From: a virus
Direction: 5' to 3' (one strand)
Virus record (IMG/VR): IMGVR_UViG_3300028392_000087
Span: 1-51,467 of that record
DNA length: 51,467 nt
Both the position numbers and the translations under genes were made by a program. This document shows positions 8,510 to 16,457 of this stretch, piece by piece. The notes beneath the pieces are model-generated. The model was not told the DNA's origin. It was given only the letters and a program-made list of their open reading frames with translations, and made no database searches. Each line of letters starts with the position of its first letter. Positions within the stretch are counted from its first letter, which is position 1.

Positions 8510-8997
8510 ATTAATGTTGTTTTATTATTTCTATTACTTCTAAAGTAATTTTTTAATGTTTGATAATTAATACCTAATTCGATTGATGCATCTTTTAAAG
8601 AATTATATATTATTCCTGTTTTTGTATCTAATACTTTTTTGCTAAATCTTTTTTTAACACCATCTATTTGCTTATTAGTAATAGTTTTTAATCCGCTTTT
8701 AAAAGCGTGTTTTATATTTTCACTTCTTGTAGCCCATTCTAAATTAGAAACATTATTATTTGACTTATTCCCATCAATATGATTGACATCTTTTTTATTT
8801 TCAATGTTATCTATAAATGTTTCAGCTACAAGTCTATGTACTTTTATAGTTTTACTTTTATAGTTTCCTGCATATAAACCTACTCTTTGATAACCTTGTT
8901 GGTCATAACTAAACCTTAAAAATTTGTTTGTTTTAGAACTAAATACTAAACCTTCTTCAGTTATAAAATAATTTGGATATTGTTTTATTTCTTTCAT
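8494..8997 (-). CDS. Free-standing HNH homing endonuclease (NUMOD4-HNH-NUMOD1)
   Basis: The 167-residue protein has the three parts of a phage homing endonuclease: an N-terminal NUMOD4-like segment (YPNYFITEEGLVFS), an HNH core (HRLVAETFI, then VNHIDGNKSNN and NLEWATRSEN), and a C-terminal NUMOD1/IENR-like DNA-reading domain (SLKDASIELGINYQTLKNYF). I choose the ATG at 8997 over the one at 9015 because a TAnnTTTG promoter box lies four bases before it and the intervening codons read through that box. It sits between genes, not inside an intron that I can detect. It would cut an endonuclease-free relative and spread by repair. Confidence 0.85.
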   Translation of the reverse strand: MKEIKQYPNYFITEEGLVFSSKTNKFLRFSYDQQGYQRVGLYAGNYKSKTIKVHRLVAETFIDNIENKKDVNHIDGNKSNNNVSNLEWATRSENIKHAFKSGLKTITNKQIDGVKKRFSKKVLDTKTGIIYNSLKDASIELGINYQTLKNYFRSNRNNKTTLIWSQN

Positions 8998-9001
8998 AAT
9001 A

Positions 9002-9009
9002 CAAATATA
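9002..9009 (-). promoter_or_regulatory. Bacteroidota -7 box abutting HNH start codon
   Basis: The minus strand reads TATATTTG then TATT then ATG. This is an exact TAnnTTTG -7 element placed so that the expected transcription start falls on or next to the start codon. A good -33 TTTG is not visible at 19-21 bp, so this is a partial promoter. The same box and spacing precede the GIY-YIG gene at 14669. Confidence 0.55.
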
Positions 9010-9043
9010 CAACATTTATATTAATAATACATTTCTTTTGGTG

Positions 9044-9670
9044 TCATATATCTGTGCCTCCTTTAACTATTGGTTCTTCTATAACCTTTTTACCCTCTTT
9101 AACTAATTCAATGAATGGTTCAAAGCTTCTTTGATTTAAATAAGTTAGACTATTCTGCATATAAGTAAGTTTGTTAGTCTTCACCTTTACAGAATTCTCT
9201 TTCTTTTGTAACACTTCGTATTCTAATGCTGCTATCATTTCCTTGATAGTATATTCACCTTCAGCTAGAATACTGTTAATCTTCACCTTGCATTCATCTT
9301 TCTTAACTCTCATACTTCTAGTACCTACAAAATTCTGATTCTTGTGTGTGAATGTATCAGTGCCTGGATAGGTTTTCCACCATAACTCAAAATCTTCAAA
9401 ATTTGGTTTCTTCTTAACTAATTTAGTTTCTGCTGTAATTTCCTCATCTAAGAAGCTTAATACAGCTTTACCAATCATAGTGATTTTAAAAGCTTCTGAT
9501 AACAATCCCTTTCTTCTTGCAGATTGACACAACACACTGAGCTTTTCACTCTCACATAATTGTGTTACATCTTCTCCTTCTTCTACAAGCTTTAAGAAAT
9601 ACAATAAATCAAGACTATATCCAGATGATAGTATTTGTTCAAAATGGAAGAGCGTTATGTTTATTTTCAT
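9044..9670 (-). CDS. Putative replication initiation / helicase-loader-like protein
   Basis: A 208-residue protein with an N-terminal helical half and a C-terminal half carrying FELWWKTYPGTD, then RSMRVKKDECK and NKLTYMQNSLTYLNQRSFEP. This arrangement is familiar from phage replisome-organiser or DnaD-like proteins, in which the basic helices bind DNA and load helicase. Its place just upstream of the DnaB-like helicase fits. The assignment is by general pattern, with no catalytic residues to anchor it. It overlaps the upstream 65-aa gene by 32 bases. Confidence 0.7.
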   Translation of the reverse strand: MKINITLFHFEQILSSGYSLDLLYFLKLVEEGEDVTQLCESEKLSVLCQSARRKGLLSEAFKITMIGKAVLSFLDEEITAETKLVKKKPNFEDFELWWKTYPGTDTFTHKNQNFVGTRSMRVKKDECKVKINSILAEGEYTIKEMIAALEYEVLQKKENSVKVKTNKLTYMQNSLTYLNQRSFEPFIELVKEGKKVIEEPIVKGGTDI

Positions 9671-9836
9671 GTTGTTTCTTCAATTTATCTTTGTTAACAA
9701 CTATTATCTGTGCAGGCTGCTTTTTGTTAAATTCTCTACGTATTTTCTCATCTATTAAAGCTTCTTCCTCTAGCAAATATATGAAATCAGTGAGATATTC
9801 TCGCTCAATATCGTAATTAATTATTGAATTATTCAT
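9639..9836 (-). CDS. Hypothetical charged protein (65 aa)
   Basis: I start the gene at the ATG at 9836 (MNNSIINYDIEREYLTDFIY) because the longer frame to 9905 would run through most of the C-terminal half of the upstream 57-aa gene. The protein is strongly charged and ends in a Lys/His-rich stretch. It overlaps both neighbours. Function unknown. Confidence 0.65.
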   Translation of the reverse strand: MNNSIINYDIEREYLTDFIYLLEEEALIDEKIRREFNKKQPAQIIVVNKDKLKKQHENKHNALPF

Positions 9837-10002
9837 GCTCTTTTTCTTTTGTTTTCCAATAATAGTCACAATCTTTCTTTTCATAATCATAAGGAGGATT
9901 TCCAAAATATGATTGCCAATATGGATCAGGTTTCACTGTAAATCTATAACATGTTTCTTTCAATGGACAATCTTGTCCTTTGCAACAACTTATATCTGGC
10001 AT
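9829..10002 (-). CDS. Small cysteine-rich protein (57 aa)
   Basis: A short frame beginning MPDISCCKGQDCPLKETCYR, with a cysteine cluster (C6, C7, C12, C18) that could bind a metal, followed by an aromatic, acidic tail. It overlaps the next gene by eight bases and starts just after the stop of the 34-aa membrane peptide. The cluster resembles small Bacteroidota phage and cellular proteins with a CCxGxxCxxxxxC pattern, but I cannot name the family. Confidence 0.7.
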   Translation of the reverse strand: MPDISCCKGQDCPLKETCYRFTVKPDPYWQSYFGNPPYDYEKKDCDYYWKTKEKEHE

Positions 10003-10007
10003 AAATT

Positions 10008-10112
10008 TTAATTTTTTTCTTCATCATCAACATCATTATATGGCTCATGTGTAATTATATACACAATCCATCCTATGACTGATAGATAGATGGTTAATAA
10101 TATAAATATCAT
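10008..10112 (-). CDS. Single-pass membrane peptide (34 aa)
   Basis: The frame MIFILLTIYLSVIGWIVYII is one hydrophobic helix followed by an acidic tail (VDDEEKN). Its ATG overlaps the TGA of the upstream gene (ATGA), the same coupling used by real neighbours, which is why I accept such a short gene. Function unknown. Confidence 0.6.
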   Translation of the reverse strand: MIFILLTIYLSVIGWIVYIITHEPYNDVDDEEKN

Positions 10113-10618
10113 TTTGTTTCTTCTTTAGGTGTATTATTAGACTTCCAAGCACCCATTGCTCTATCACCACTAGCTATTGCACAATTTCTACAAACTGTGC
10201 TTAACCATCCTGATGTTATCATACCAACATCTTCTCTGGTTCCACAATCTTGACATGTGTTATCAGCTAGATATTCTGCATAATGTATCATACCATCTAC
10301 TTTTCTATCACCATTATTTTCATAGAACCTCAGTCCACCAAACTTTTCTTTCATTTGTGTGCAGGTTACTTGATCAGGATGCTTTTGTATATACCTATGA
10401 GTGGTAACATCATCTAAATTCCATTCAGATCCTATTACATATTCAGGGTTATCAATAGAATGACTGTGTTTATCTATATACTCTTGTATGGCACCACACA
10501 AGTCATCTATTATTGGTAACCAACCATCTGGTACACCATACCAATTACATCTACCTGGATTACCTTCATAATCAGCAAATATCTTTGGATATTTTGCTAT
10601 AACATCTTCTGTTTTCAT
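10109..10618 (-). CDS. Hypothetical zinc-ribbon protein (169 aa)
   Basis: A 169-residue soluble protein. Its C-terminal third has two CxxC pairs (CQDCG near residue 122, and CRNC near residue 143) that look like a zinc ribbon, preceded by a conserved-looking KEKFGGLRFY segment. The pattern is seen in hypothetical phage proteins, with no known function. It lies within the run of small genes between the replication loader and the polymerase. Confidence 0.75.
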   Translation of the reverse strand: MKTEDVIAKYPKIFADYEGNPGRCNWYGVPDGWLPIIDDLCGAIQEYIDKHSHSIDNPEYVIGSEWNLDDVTTHRYIQKHPDQVTCTQMKEKFGGLRFYENNGDRKVDGMIHYAEYLADNTCQDCGTREDVGMITSGWLSTVCRNCAIASGDRAMGAWKSNNTPKEETK

Positions 10619-10619
10619 G

Positions 10620-10964
10620 TTATTTGTTTTTTACTATTTCAATTAATTTTTTAAGACAACCTAGTTCTGCTTCTTCATAAGTAGTACCAATTATCATGAA
10701 ACTATAATCTTTATCTTTTGTAAATTCTCCAATGATTCCAGGTACAGAATTGGTTAATAACCTAACTCCACCAATCCAACCATACTTCTCTCTAAACCAA
10801 CGAAATGCTTGTTGGTAAAGTGGTGCACATAAATGACTTCCATAATTTAGAAACACTATCTTTGGTTTTTCATCAATAACAGCATACCAAGCAATATTGT
10901 AATAATCAAAACCTAACTCTTTAAGTTCTAATGCTTGTTCATAAGGGATAAATTCTTTGTTCAT
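10620..10964 (-). CDS. Hypothetical protein (114 aa)
   Basis: A 114-residue protein beginning MNKEFIPYEQALELKELGFD. That opening is typical of a widespread family of phage and prophage proteins of unknown function that continue with FRWFREKYG, as this one does near residue 72. No catalytic motif is visible. Confidence 0.75.
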   Translation of the reverse strand: MNKEFIPYEQALELKELGFDYYNIAWYAVIDEKPKIVFLNYGSHLCAPLYQQAFRWFREKYGWIGGVRLLTNSVPGIIGEFTKDKDYSFMIIGTTYEEAELGCLKKLIEIVKNK

Positions 10965-10975
10965 ATTGATTTGTG

Positions 10976-11527
10976 TTATTCAGCTGCATAACCAAAAAAG
11001 ATCCACTCACCATCTCTTTCATTAGTGGCTTTCTTATATGTAATTTTAGCCACTGTGTTAGAACCTTTTTCTAAATACTTTTTCATTACAATTGTTGTAC
11101 TAACTTGATTCTTTTCTGTATACTTACGAGCATCTATTAATGCTTCACCTTTTGTAGGCCAACCTCCAATAAAATGATCACCATGTTGTACATCATATCT
11201 AAGTACCCATTTCTTTGTACCTGATTCAACAATGTGTTCCACTTGTGTTTTAATCTTATTGTTATTACCAATAGGTTCTTTAATACATATAGCTGAACAG
11301 TCTCTTTTGTTCATAGTTTCAAATCTATTGCGTATATAAGCATAATCATCATCAAACTTACTTTTCTTATATGCTTCTGTTTCATCTCTAAATCCAGCTG
11401 TAGTGCTGATAGTACCATTATAACCATCTTGATGACCATATTCATCTTCAGCTTCTCTACAAGCTTTTCTATATGCTTCTGATGCTGTTTTACCAAATCC
11501 TCTTGTTTTAAATTGTGTTGCTCCCAT
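10976..11527 (-). CDS. Hypothetical protein (183 aa)
   Basis: A 183-residue protein of unknown function. The N-terminus (FGKTASEAYRKACREAEDEYG) is a charged helix, and the C-terminal half looks like a beta-rich domain (WVLRYDV, TIVMKKYLE, AKITYKKA). Similar proteins occur in other crAss-like and Bacteroidota phages as far as I recall. It shows no metal-binding or nucleotide-binding motif. Confidence 0.75.
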   Translation of the reverse strand: MGATQFKTRGFGKTASEAYRKACREAEDEYGHQDGYNGTISTTAGFRDETEAYKKSKFDDDYAYIRNRFETMNKRDCSAICIKEPIGNNNKIKTQVEHIVESGTKKWVLRYDVQHGDHFIGGWPTKGEALIDARKYTEKNQVSTTIVMKKYLEKGSNTVAKITYKKATNERDGEWIFFGYAAE

Positions 11528-11531
11528 AGTT

Positions 11532-11786
11532 TTAATCTTTAATCCTCAGCCCAAAACCTAAATCAAACCATTGAAAGTTTGCTTCAGCTCTTGTTTTGTT
11601 TATTTTAAATACTTTTTTTATTAATGGAATAGCATATGCTTTAAACGCATCATGTTGTTCCTGTGTCATGGTCCATTTAGTAAACCAGTCTTTGGTCATA
11701 TATGCTTCTTGAGTAGATTTACCAACCATACCTAGTTGATAATCAACTAAATGATCACCTAAATTCTCTCTGTTTATCTTTGCCAT
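11532..11786 (-). CDS. Hypothetical protein (84 aa)
   Basis: An 84-residue basic protein (MAKINRENLGDHLVDYQLGM...) of unknown function. It shares one base with the upstream gene and lies four bases before the next. Confidence 0.75.
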   Translation of the reverse strand: MAKINRENLGDHLVDYQLGMVGKSTQEAYMTKDWFTKWTMTQEQHDAFKAYAIPLIKKVFKINKTRAEANFQWFDLGFGLRIKD

Positions 11787-11974
11787 TAGAATGATAGTAT
11801 TTCAACAACGATATGATTCCACATTAAATACTTATCATTGTCATTAATAAATTGTTTTTGCATCTCATCTGCTAGCTTTACAGCACAATCTTTAGCTGTT
11901 TTTATATCACCAACAATAGCTAAATAGTCTAGTACAAGCTCTGCAGCTTTCTGTCTTTCATTTAATTTTTCCAT
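11786..11974 (-). CDS. Hypothetical helical protein (62 aa)
   Basis: A 62-residue amphipathic protein (KLNERQKAAELVLDYLAIVG). Its start overlaps the stop of the 57-aa gene (TAATG). Function unknown. Confidence 0.7.
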   Translation of the reverse strand: MEKLNERQKAAELVLDYLAIVGDIKTAKDCAVKLADEMQKQFINDNDKYLMWNHIVVEILSF

Positions 11975-12147
11975 TATGTTCTTTTTTCTATGTATTTATC
12001 AAATTTTTCTATATCAAATTTATTATCAAACTTTTCAAACAATATTCTATAAGCCCAATAATAGTCTGAACGTTGGTATTCTATCCCTCTTTCTATGCAG
12101 CTGTCTATTATTATATCAGCTGCAAATTTAAATTGTGATTTCCCCAT
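11974..12147 (-). CDS. Small hypothetical protein (57 aa)
   Basis: The intact frame beginning MGKSQFKFAADIIIDSCIER fills the gap between 11974 and 12151 and shares a TAATG junction with the next gene. It is basic, aromatic and probably helical. Function unknown. Confidence 0.65.
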   Translation of the reverse strand: MGKSQFKFAADIIIDSCIERGIEYQRSDYYWAYRILFEKFDNKFDIEKFDKYIEKRT

Positions 12148-12150
12148 AGG

Positions 12151-12348
12151 TTATTTGTTTTGGTTATAGGTTTGGTTTTCTATTTTTGGCTCACTTCTAA
12201 ACATATGTTCTGACAATTTATTTAATTCCTCAATAACTTCATCAGGTGTTTTATTTGTTCTACATTCAGTAGTAATAATTGCTAACGCTGCCATTAATAA
12301 TCTACCCTCATTAATTGAGTAATTAATTTCATTTAGGTCTTGTATCAT
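12151..12348 (-). CDS. Small hypothetical protein (65 aa)
   Basis: A 65-residue acidic helical protein (MIQDLNEINYSINEGRLLMA). It overlaps the upstream gene by four bases. Function unknown. Confidence 0.7.
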   Translation of the reverse strand: MIQDLNEINYSINEGRLLMAALAIITTECRTNKTPDEVIEELNKLSEHMFRSEPKIENQTYNQNK

Positions 12349-12635
12349 AAGTCTTTTTTATAATTAAAATCTACTGTATATACTTTTACAGATTGTGGTT
12401 CAGGGGTTTCATAATATATAGTGCCTTCAAACTCTGAGGGATATTTACTATTAAATGGTACATATTTAATTCTTACAGCTGAATGCTTATGTTTCTCATT
12501 AGCACCCATATAATCATCTACTATTTCTAGTAGACCTTCCCAAGTATTAGATGCTCCAATAGGTAATGATTCTTCTGCATCACAAGCATAATATATAAAA
12601 CTTAGATTTAGTGCATTTTGTTCTGCTGTTTTCAT
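12345..12635 (-). CDS. Hypothetical protein (96 aa)
   Basis: A 96-residue soluble protein (MKTAEQNALNLSFIYYACDA...), alpha then beta in pattern. ATGA overlaps occur at both ends. Function unknown. Confidence 0.72.
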   Translation of the reverse strand: MKTAEQNALNLSFIYYACDAEESLPIGASNTWEGLLEIVDDYMGANEKHKHSAVRIKYVPFNSKYPSEFEGTIYYETPEPQSVKVYTVDFNYKKDL

Positions 12636-12817
12636 AAGTTATTTATTTTAGGATGACAAAATACTGTTAACAGTGCAACTGGTAAAAGTGTTCCATTCTC
12701 ATCATCTTCATAAGGTTTTTCAATCTGCTGTCCATTTTTTGTTTTATATATGATTACATAATAAGAGTCATCATAATCTTCAGCACATCTTTGAGAAATA
12801 ATTTGATTTTGATTCAT
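12632..12817 (-). CDS. Small hypothetical protein (61 aa)
   Basis: A 61-residue acidic protein (MNQNQIISQRCAEDYDDSYY) directly downstream of the polymerase gene, with an 11-base gap. Function unknown. Confidence 0.7.
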   Translation of the reverse strand: MNQNQIISQRCAEDYDDSYYVIIYKTKNGQQIEKPYEDDENGTLLPVALLTVFCHPKINNL

Positions 12818-12828
12818 TTTTATAGTTA

Positions 12829-13970
12829 TTAAAATAAGGAAAGTTGGTTCTTGTCAATATTGACTTTTCTTTTCTTACCACCTAATTGTATCTTATCTAT
12901 AATACGTTGAGCTTTCTCTATATAATACTCATAGTTGATATTATCAAGAGGATGGTCTTTTGGTAGGAAATTGCATACATGCATTACCCACTCACCTGCT
13001 TCCACTTGGCTAATATCAACAGCATTAGTTATACATTCAGGATTTTTCACCTTTAATAGCTTCTCTCCTGTATTAGAAACATAATAACGAATAAGCTTAT
13101 TATATATGGTCTTATTCTCTTTGCATCTTAAATCTGTATTAACAAAACTTATAGCATTCTCAAAAGAAGTAGCCATTCTATCATATGGTTTTTGCTGGTC
13201 AACCCACTCTTTTTTAATCCATGAATCACCTTCATATTTTATCCAACCATTATAAAGAAGTTCTTCTTCTGTTAATATGCTTAAAGATTTACCTGATTTG
13301 ACTCCTTCATAATGAAAATCCTTACTAGCTTTCTGTCTTAATGCATAATCATAGATGTTAGTATGATTCCTAATAGTAGACTCAATAGGTATATTATGAA
13401 CATAATATTGTTCGAGAGCCATTGGTACAATCCTGGCAGATTTGTTTTTATGTAATTCAAAATCTGTAAGGAAATCACCTTTCTTTTTGATTTCTCCATC
13501 TGTTTTAATTGCTATATAGTCATTCACTGTGCTGAAGATAATCTTCTGATAATCAGTGCGTTCTAACTCATATTGTGTTAGAGTTTGCCACCACTCATTA
13601 ATCTCAAACATTTTCTCCAGCTTTTCTTTATGGATCTCAATAGTAACACCATCTGTATTTGCTGAAATGACATGTATTCCTTCCAATTCATATGCTTCAA
13701 TTAACATCATTAATGATAGTTCACCTGTAATGGTAGTGAACATGGTTAGTTGTCTGTCATAAATCCAGTTTTGCATATCACTAGACTTACCATACACAGA
13801 GTTTACAGCAAGCTTAAGAGCTCCTACAATACCTTTTATTCTTTTATCTTTTTTAGCTAAAGGTTTGAGTTCTAGTCTCTTGTTAAACATTTGCTTGTAT
13901 CCACTTAAGAATTCTTTTCCTAAATGTCCTGGATAGCGTCCATTGTTAATAATGATAGCAGGATAATATG
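12829..13970 (-). CDS. Family B DNA polymerase, exon 2 (palm, thumb)
   Basis: This exon supplies the C-terminal 380 residues of the replicative polymerase. In its frame the exon opens with YYPAIIINNGRYPGHLG, which completes motif A begun in exon 1; motif B follows as KLAVNSVYGKSS and motif C as ANTDGV (usually YGDTDS, so the first metal-binding Asp is Asn and the second is kept). The first exon base is set at 13970 because that gives an in-frame DVSSYYP junction and an intron ending in G. The protein ends NQLSLF, a textbook beta-clamp-binding pentapeptide (QLSLF). Spliced to exon 1 the product is 708 residues. An internal ATG at 13890 would give a useless fragment. Confidence 0.92.
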
Positions 13971-14009
13971 CTTAACCTATAGCCTTTCAACTATAGCTGG
14001 ACTATATCA

Positions 14010-14669
14010 TCATTCAACTTTTAATTCTTTTTTCCAAACAAACCCATAAACTGAAGGTTTGTGACCTGAACAAACTGCATATATTTGCTGCCATTTATAA
14101 TTAGGATTTTGTTCTGTAATTTCTTTTACAGAATTCCATCTTTTTATAAATTGACCATCTTTAGTATACTGATTAATATAATATTTAATTGTAGCTTCTG
14201 AAACTTTCTTTGCCATTTCTTTAGTAGCCTCTGGATTATCTTTCCAATAAGTATGGCTAGATTTTAGTCTTTCTTTTGGATCAGAAAATCTCTTAATTTG
14301 AGCTTCACTAAGTTTTTTTCTTGTTTCTTGAGAAACAATACATCCTGTTTCAGAATCTTCTCTAAAATTATATCCTTTACTTCTATCAGTACATTTATAA
14401 ATTCTTTGCCAATATAACTCTCGTTCTTTTAATAGGTCAACTGGTAAATATTCTACTACAAAGTATTCAAACGATTCCTTTCCATATTTGTGCCAAGCAT
14501 TTATAAAATGTTCATTTTCATCTTTACTCTTCTTATTGAGAAGGTTAATATGTTGTCTGATTCTTCTATAAATGTCAATAGCTTTTCCAATATAGACTTT
14601 GGAATTTGTTTTATTTCGTATACAATATATACCACTTTTGTTTAAGTGTTCTTTTCTATTCAATTTCAT
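14010..14669 (-). CDS. GIY-YIG homing endonuclease in the polymerase intron
   Basis: The 219-residue protein has GIYCIRNKTNSKVYIGKA (13-30) with the GIY and YIG triads, downstream Arg residues (RRIRQH) and the catalytic-type Glu in KERELYW. These are followed by NUMOD3-like repeats (SQETRKKLSEAQIKRF and KEMAKKVSEATIKYY) and a NUMOD1/IENR1-like end (VWKK). It should cut intronless polymerase genes near the insertion site and spread the intron. It does not overlap the exons, and its own promoter lies just upstream inside the intron, so it need not depend on polymerase transcription. Confidence 0.93.
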   Translation of the reverse strand: MKLNRKEHLNKSGIYCIRNKTNSKVYIGKAIDIYRRIRQHINLLNKKSKDENEHFINAWHKYGKESFEYFVVEYLPVDLLKERELYWQRIYKCTDRSKGYNFREDSETGCIVSQETRKKLSEAQIKRFSDPKERLKSSHTYWKDNPEATKEMAKKVSEATIKYYINQYTKDGQFIKRWNSVKEITEQNPNYKWQQIYAVCSGHKPSVYGFVWKKELKVE

Positions 14670-14673
14670 ACTA

Positions 14674-14704
14674 CAAATATATGTAATTACATGGATAGAA
14701 CCAA
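14674..14704 (-). promoter_or_regulatory. Host-type promoter inside the intron for the endonuclease
   Basis: The minus strand has TTG (14702-14704), 20 bases, then TATATTTG (14674-14681), a match to the Bacteroidota -33/-7 consensus. Four bases (TAGT) separate the box from the ATG, so transcription would begin at or beside the start codon and the message would be leaderless. Confidence 0.65.
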
Positions 14705-14924
14705 GACACTTATATTAATTAATTGTTAAATGTTCCCTGTTTAGTCTCTGAACCTTGATCTATTTCACTATAGACCCTTGGCTGCGGATTGTCCAATATT
14801 AACCTTTTTTACCATACCTGAGTAGTTAGTTCAGCCACTATATGTATTTCTACTATAGCTTGGTAGGTTAATCTCTAAGGAGGTTCCCGTCAATTTAAGG
14901 AATTTTAGTTTCGCCATATTGTTA

Positions 14925-15909
14925 ACGAAACATCCCAATCAATGATTAAATGATCTTCATCAGCCTCAAATATTTCAGGTTTGTTTTCTGTGTGAAGACC
15001 ACCCTTCATAAATGAATATACATTGTTATAAAAGCTAATAGATTCTTTGAAATCATCTTTGGTTCCAAGCTTCATCTTCCTAATTCTAATTAAGAATTGT
15101 TGTAGCTCTTTTGTTTTAAATGATACATAACCTGCTATACATTGTTTAACAGCCACTTCTTTTCTAAAAAATCCTTTCTTTGGTAAATCAGTATATGATA
15201 TTCTCTTCTCTTGACAATAGAACTTCTTAATCATCTCATCACCAATCTTACTATCAGAATAGTTTAAACATGGTATACCAAATTCTTCTTGTATATCTAG
15301 TCTCAATCCTATTTGATCATTACCCTTATATAAAGGATGTTCACAATTACCAACAGTCACCTTATAGAATTCATATGTAGCATAAACATCATTACGACAG
15401 TAGTTTCTAGTTATTTCTATTTCCTCTTCTGTCATATTTGTTTTAGTGTGATGAATAGGCATCTCTTCAATGTTCTCAAGATCCATTTCAAACTCTAATC
15501 TCTTCAAACTAACACGTCTGTTCTTATTATCATAGTGATTCACCTTGAAAAGATCTATTTGCTTGAAACTTAATTGTTCCTCTCTATATTCAGGAAACAC
15601 ATCAAAATTAGCATCATGAATTACATCAGCAGCTTTCTGTGCTATTTTAGCACATATCTCTAAATTAGATAGCTCATACCAATTGTCATTGCTTTTAATA
15701 ATCCATTCAACCACCTGACTATCAAAGCGTAAGCTATTATAACCTACAAAATAATATTCATTATGCAGCTCAATGAACTTAATCATACCATCTAAATCAT
15801 TCTGCCAATTGCTCACAATAAACTCATGATGCTCATTTGTCTGAGGATTATAAATATCAATTAGAAACAATTCTTGCATTGTTTCTATGTCATACACTAA
15901 TATATTCAT
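14925..15909 (-). CDS. Family B DNA polymerase, exon 1 (3'-5' exonuclease)
   Basis: This exon supplies residues 1-328 plus one base of the next codon. It holds the proofreading domain with Exo I YDIET (6-10), Exo II GYNSLRFD (56-63) and Exo III YCRND (170-174), and ends in the first half of motif A, DWDVS (324-328). Without splicing, translation would add only LTIWRN and stop, giving a polymerase-less exonuclease. The enzyme should replicate the phage genome together with the DnaB-like helicase and primase in the same arm. The start at 15909 overlaps the stop of the upstream 40-aa gene (ATGA). Confidence 0.95.
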
Positions 15910-16028
15910 TTCTTAAATGTTTTAAAGAATGCTTTTATACACCACCATAACATACTTAATATATAATAGCGTTGTATTCTTTTAGGCAATCTATAGAAAT
16001 TTTCGTACAATGCAAAATATTTGTTCAT
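15906..16028 (-). CDS. Small basic aromatic peptide (40 aa)
   Basis: The frame MNKYFALYENFYRLPKRIQR ends KAFFKTFKK and couples to the polymerase start by an ATGA overlap. It has an amphipathic or weakly membrane-active middle (YYILSMLWWCI) and a basic tail. It is accepted because it exactly fills the space between two genes. Function unknown. Confidence 0.6.
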   Translation of the reverse strand: MNKYFALYENFYRLPKRIQRYYILSMLWWCIKAFFKTFKK

Positions 16029-16030
16029 AA

Positions 16031-16414
16031 TTATTTCATTATAATTGAAACATTTTTGGCTTGTAATATATACCTTCTCATTACATCACCATATGATATA
16101 GATAAATGATAAACACCATCTCTGTATTCTGTAATAGCTAATACACCTATTGATCCTTGTGTAGTGATGCAATGTGATACATATAGTTTATATGCAGGCA
16201 TTGTTGTATCACCCATGTTATCAATTATCTTATATATACTATCACCTACAGCAACAAGAGGATAATTAAATACAACAGGGATATTAACTACCACTGGTGT
16301 ATTAAACTTCCAATCCTTATTAATGTATACACCATCTTCTATTTTAACAGCAGTGTATTGTGCAAATGTAGTAAATGTACTAAATGTAAATAGAATAAAC
16401 ATTATTTTTTTCAT
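16031..16414 (-). CDS. Exported protein with signal peptide (127 aa)
   Basis: The preferred start gives MKKIMFILFTFSTFTTFAQ, a classic Bacteroidota-type signal peptide with likely cleavage after FAQ. The mature protein has about 108 residues and is beta-rich, with no lipobox. The longer frame would begin at 16456, but that ATG lies inside a 9-bp hairpin and would put a charged stretch before the signal, so I reject it. Exported phage proteins can modify the host surface or block superinfection; the role here is unknown. The gene is transcribed towards the polymerase. Confidence 0.7.
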   Translation of the reverse strand: MKKIMFILFTFSTFTTFAQYTAVKIEDGVYINKDWKFNTPVVVNIPVVFNYPLVAVGDSIYKIIDNMGDTTMPAYKLYVSHCITTQGSIGVLAITEYRDGVYHLSISYGDVMRRYILQAKNVSIIMK

Positions 16415-16435
16415 AAACATTAATTTAGGCATTAT

Positions 16436-16457
16436 AATGCACATCCGAATGTGCATT
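16436..16457 (-). promoter_or_regulatory. Hairpin before the exported-protein gene
   Basis: AATGCACAT / ATGTGCATT is a perfect 9-bp inverted repeat with a four-base loop, placed between the stop of the gene at 16467 and the start at 16414. It is not followed by a T-run, so a processing site or translational control element is more likely than a terminator. It contains the rejected upstream ATG. Confidence 0.5.

Larger units (their letters stand above)
13971..14924 (-). mobile_element. Group I intron in the DNA polymerase gene
   Basis: A 954-base self-splicing intron interrupts polymerase motif A. Core landmarks on the minus strand are the P4-P6 strand AATCCGCAGCCAAGG (14776-14790), the P7 strand GGTTCAGAGACTAAA (14740-14754) and its partner GATATAGTCC (13999-14008; GACTA pairs with TAGTC). 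The 5' site is fixed by P1, where exon GTTTCGT pairs with guide GCGAAAC (14908-14914) and the last exon U faces G. The 3' site is fixed by P10, where exon 2 CATATT pairs with AATATG just before the guide. The intron ends in G. The endonuclease gene sits between the P7 strands, in the P8 region. The pattern fits subgroup IA. Confidence 0.93.

Noticed and set aside
13888-13890. Internal ATG as the start of a separate polymerase gene
   Set aside because: The frame continues upstream through motif A to the intron boundary at 13970, so this is the second exon and not an independent gene.
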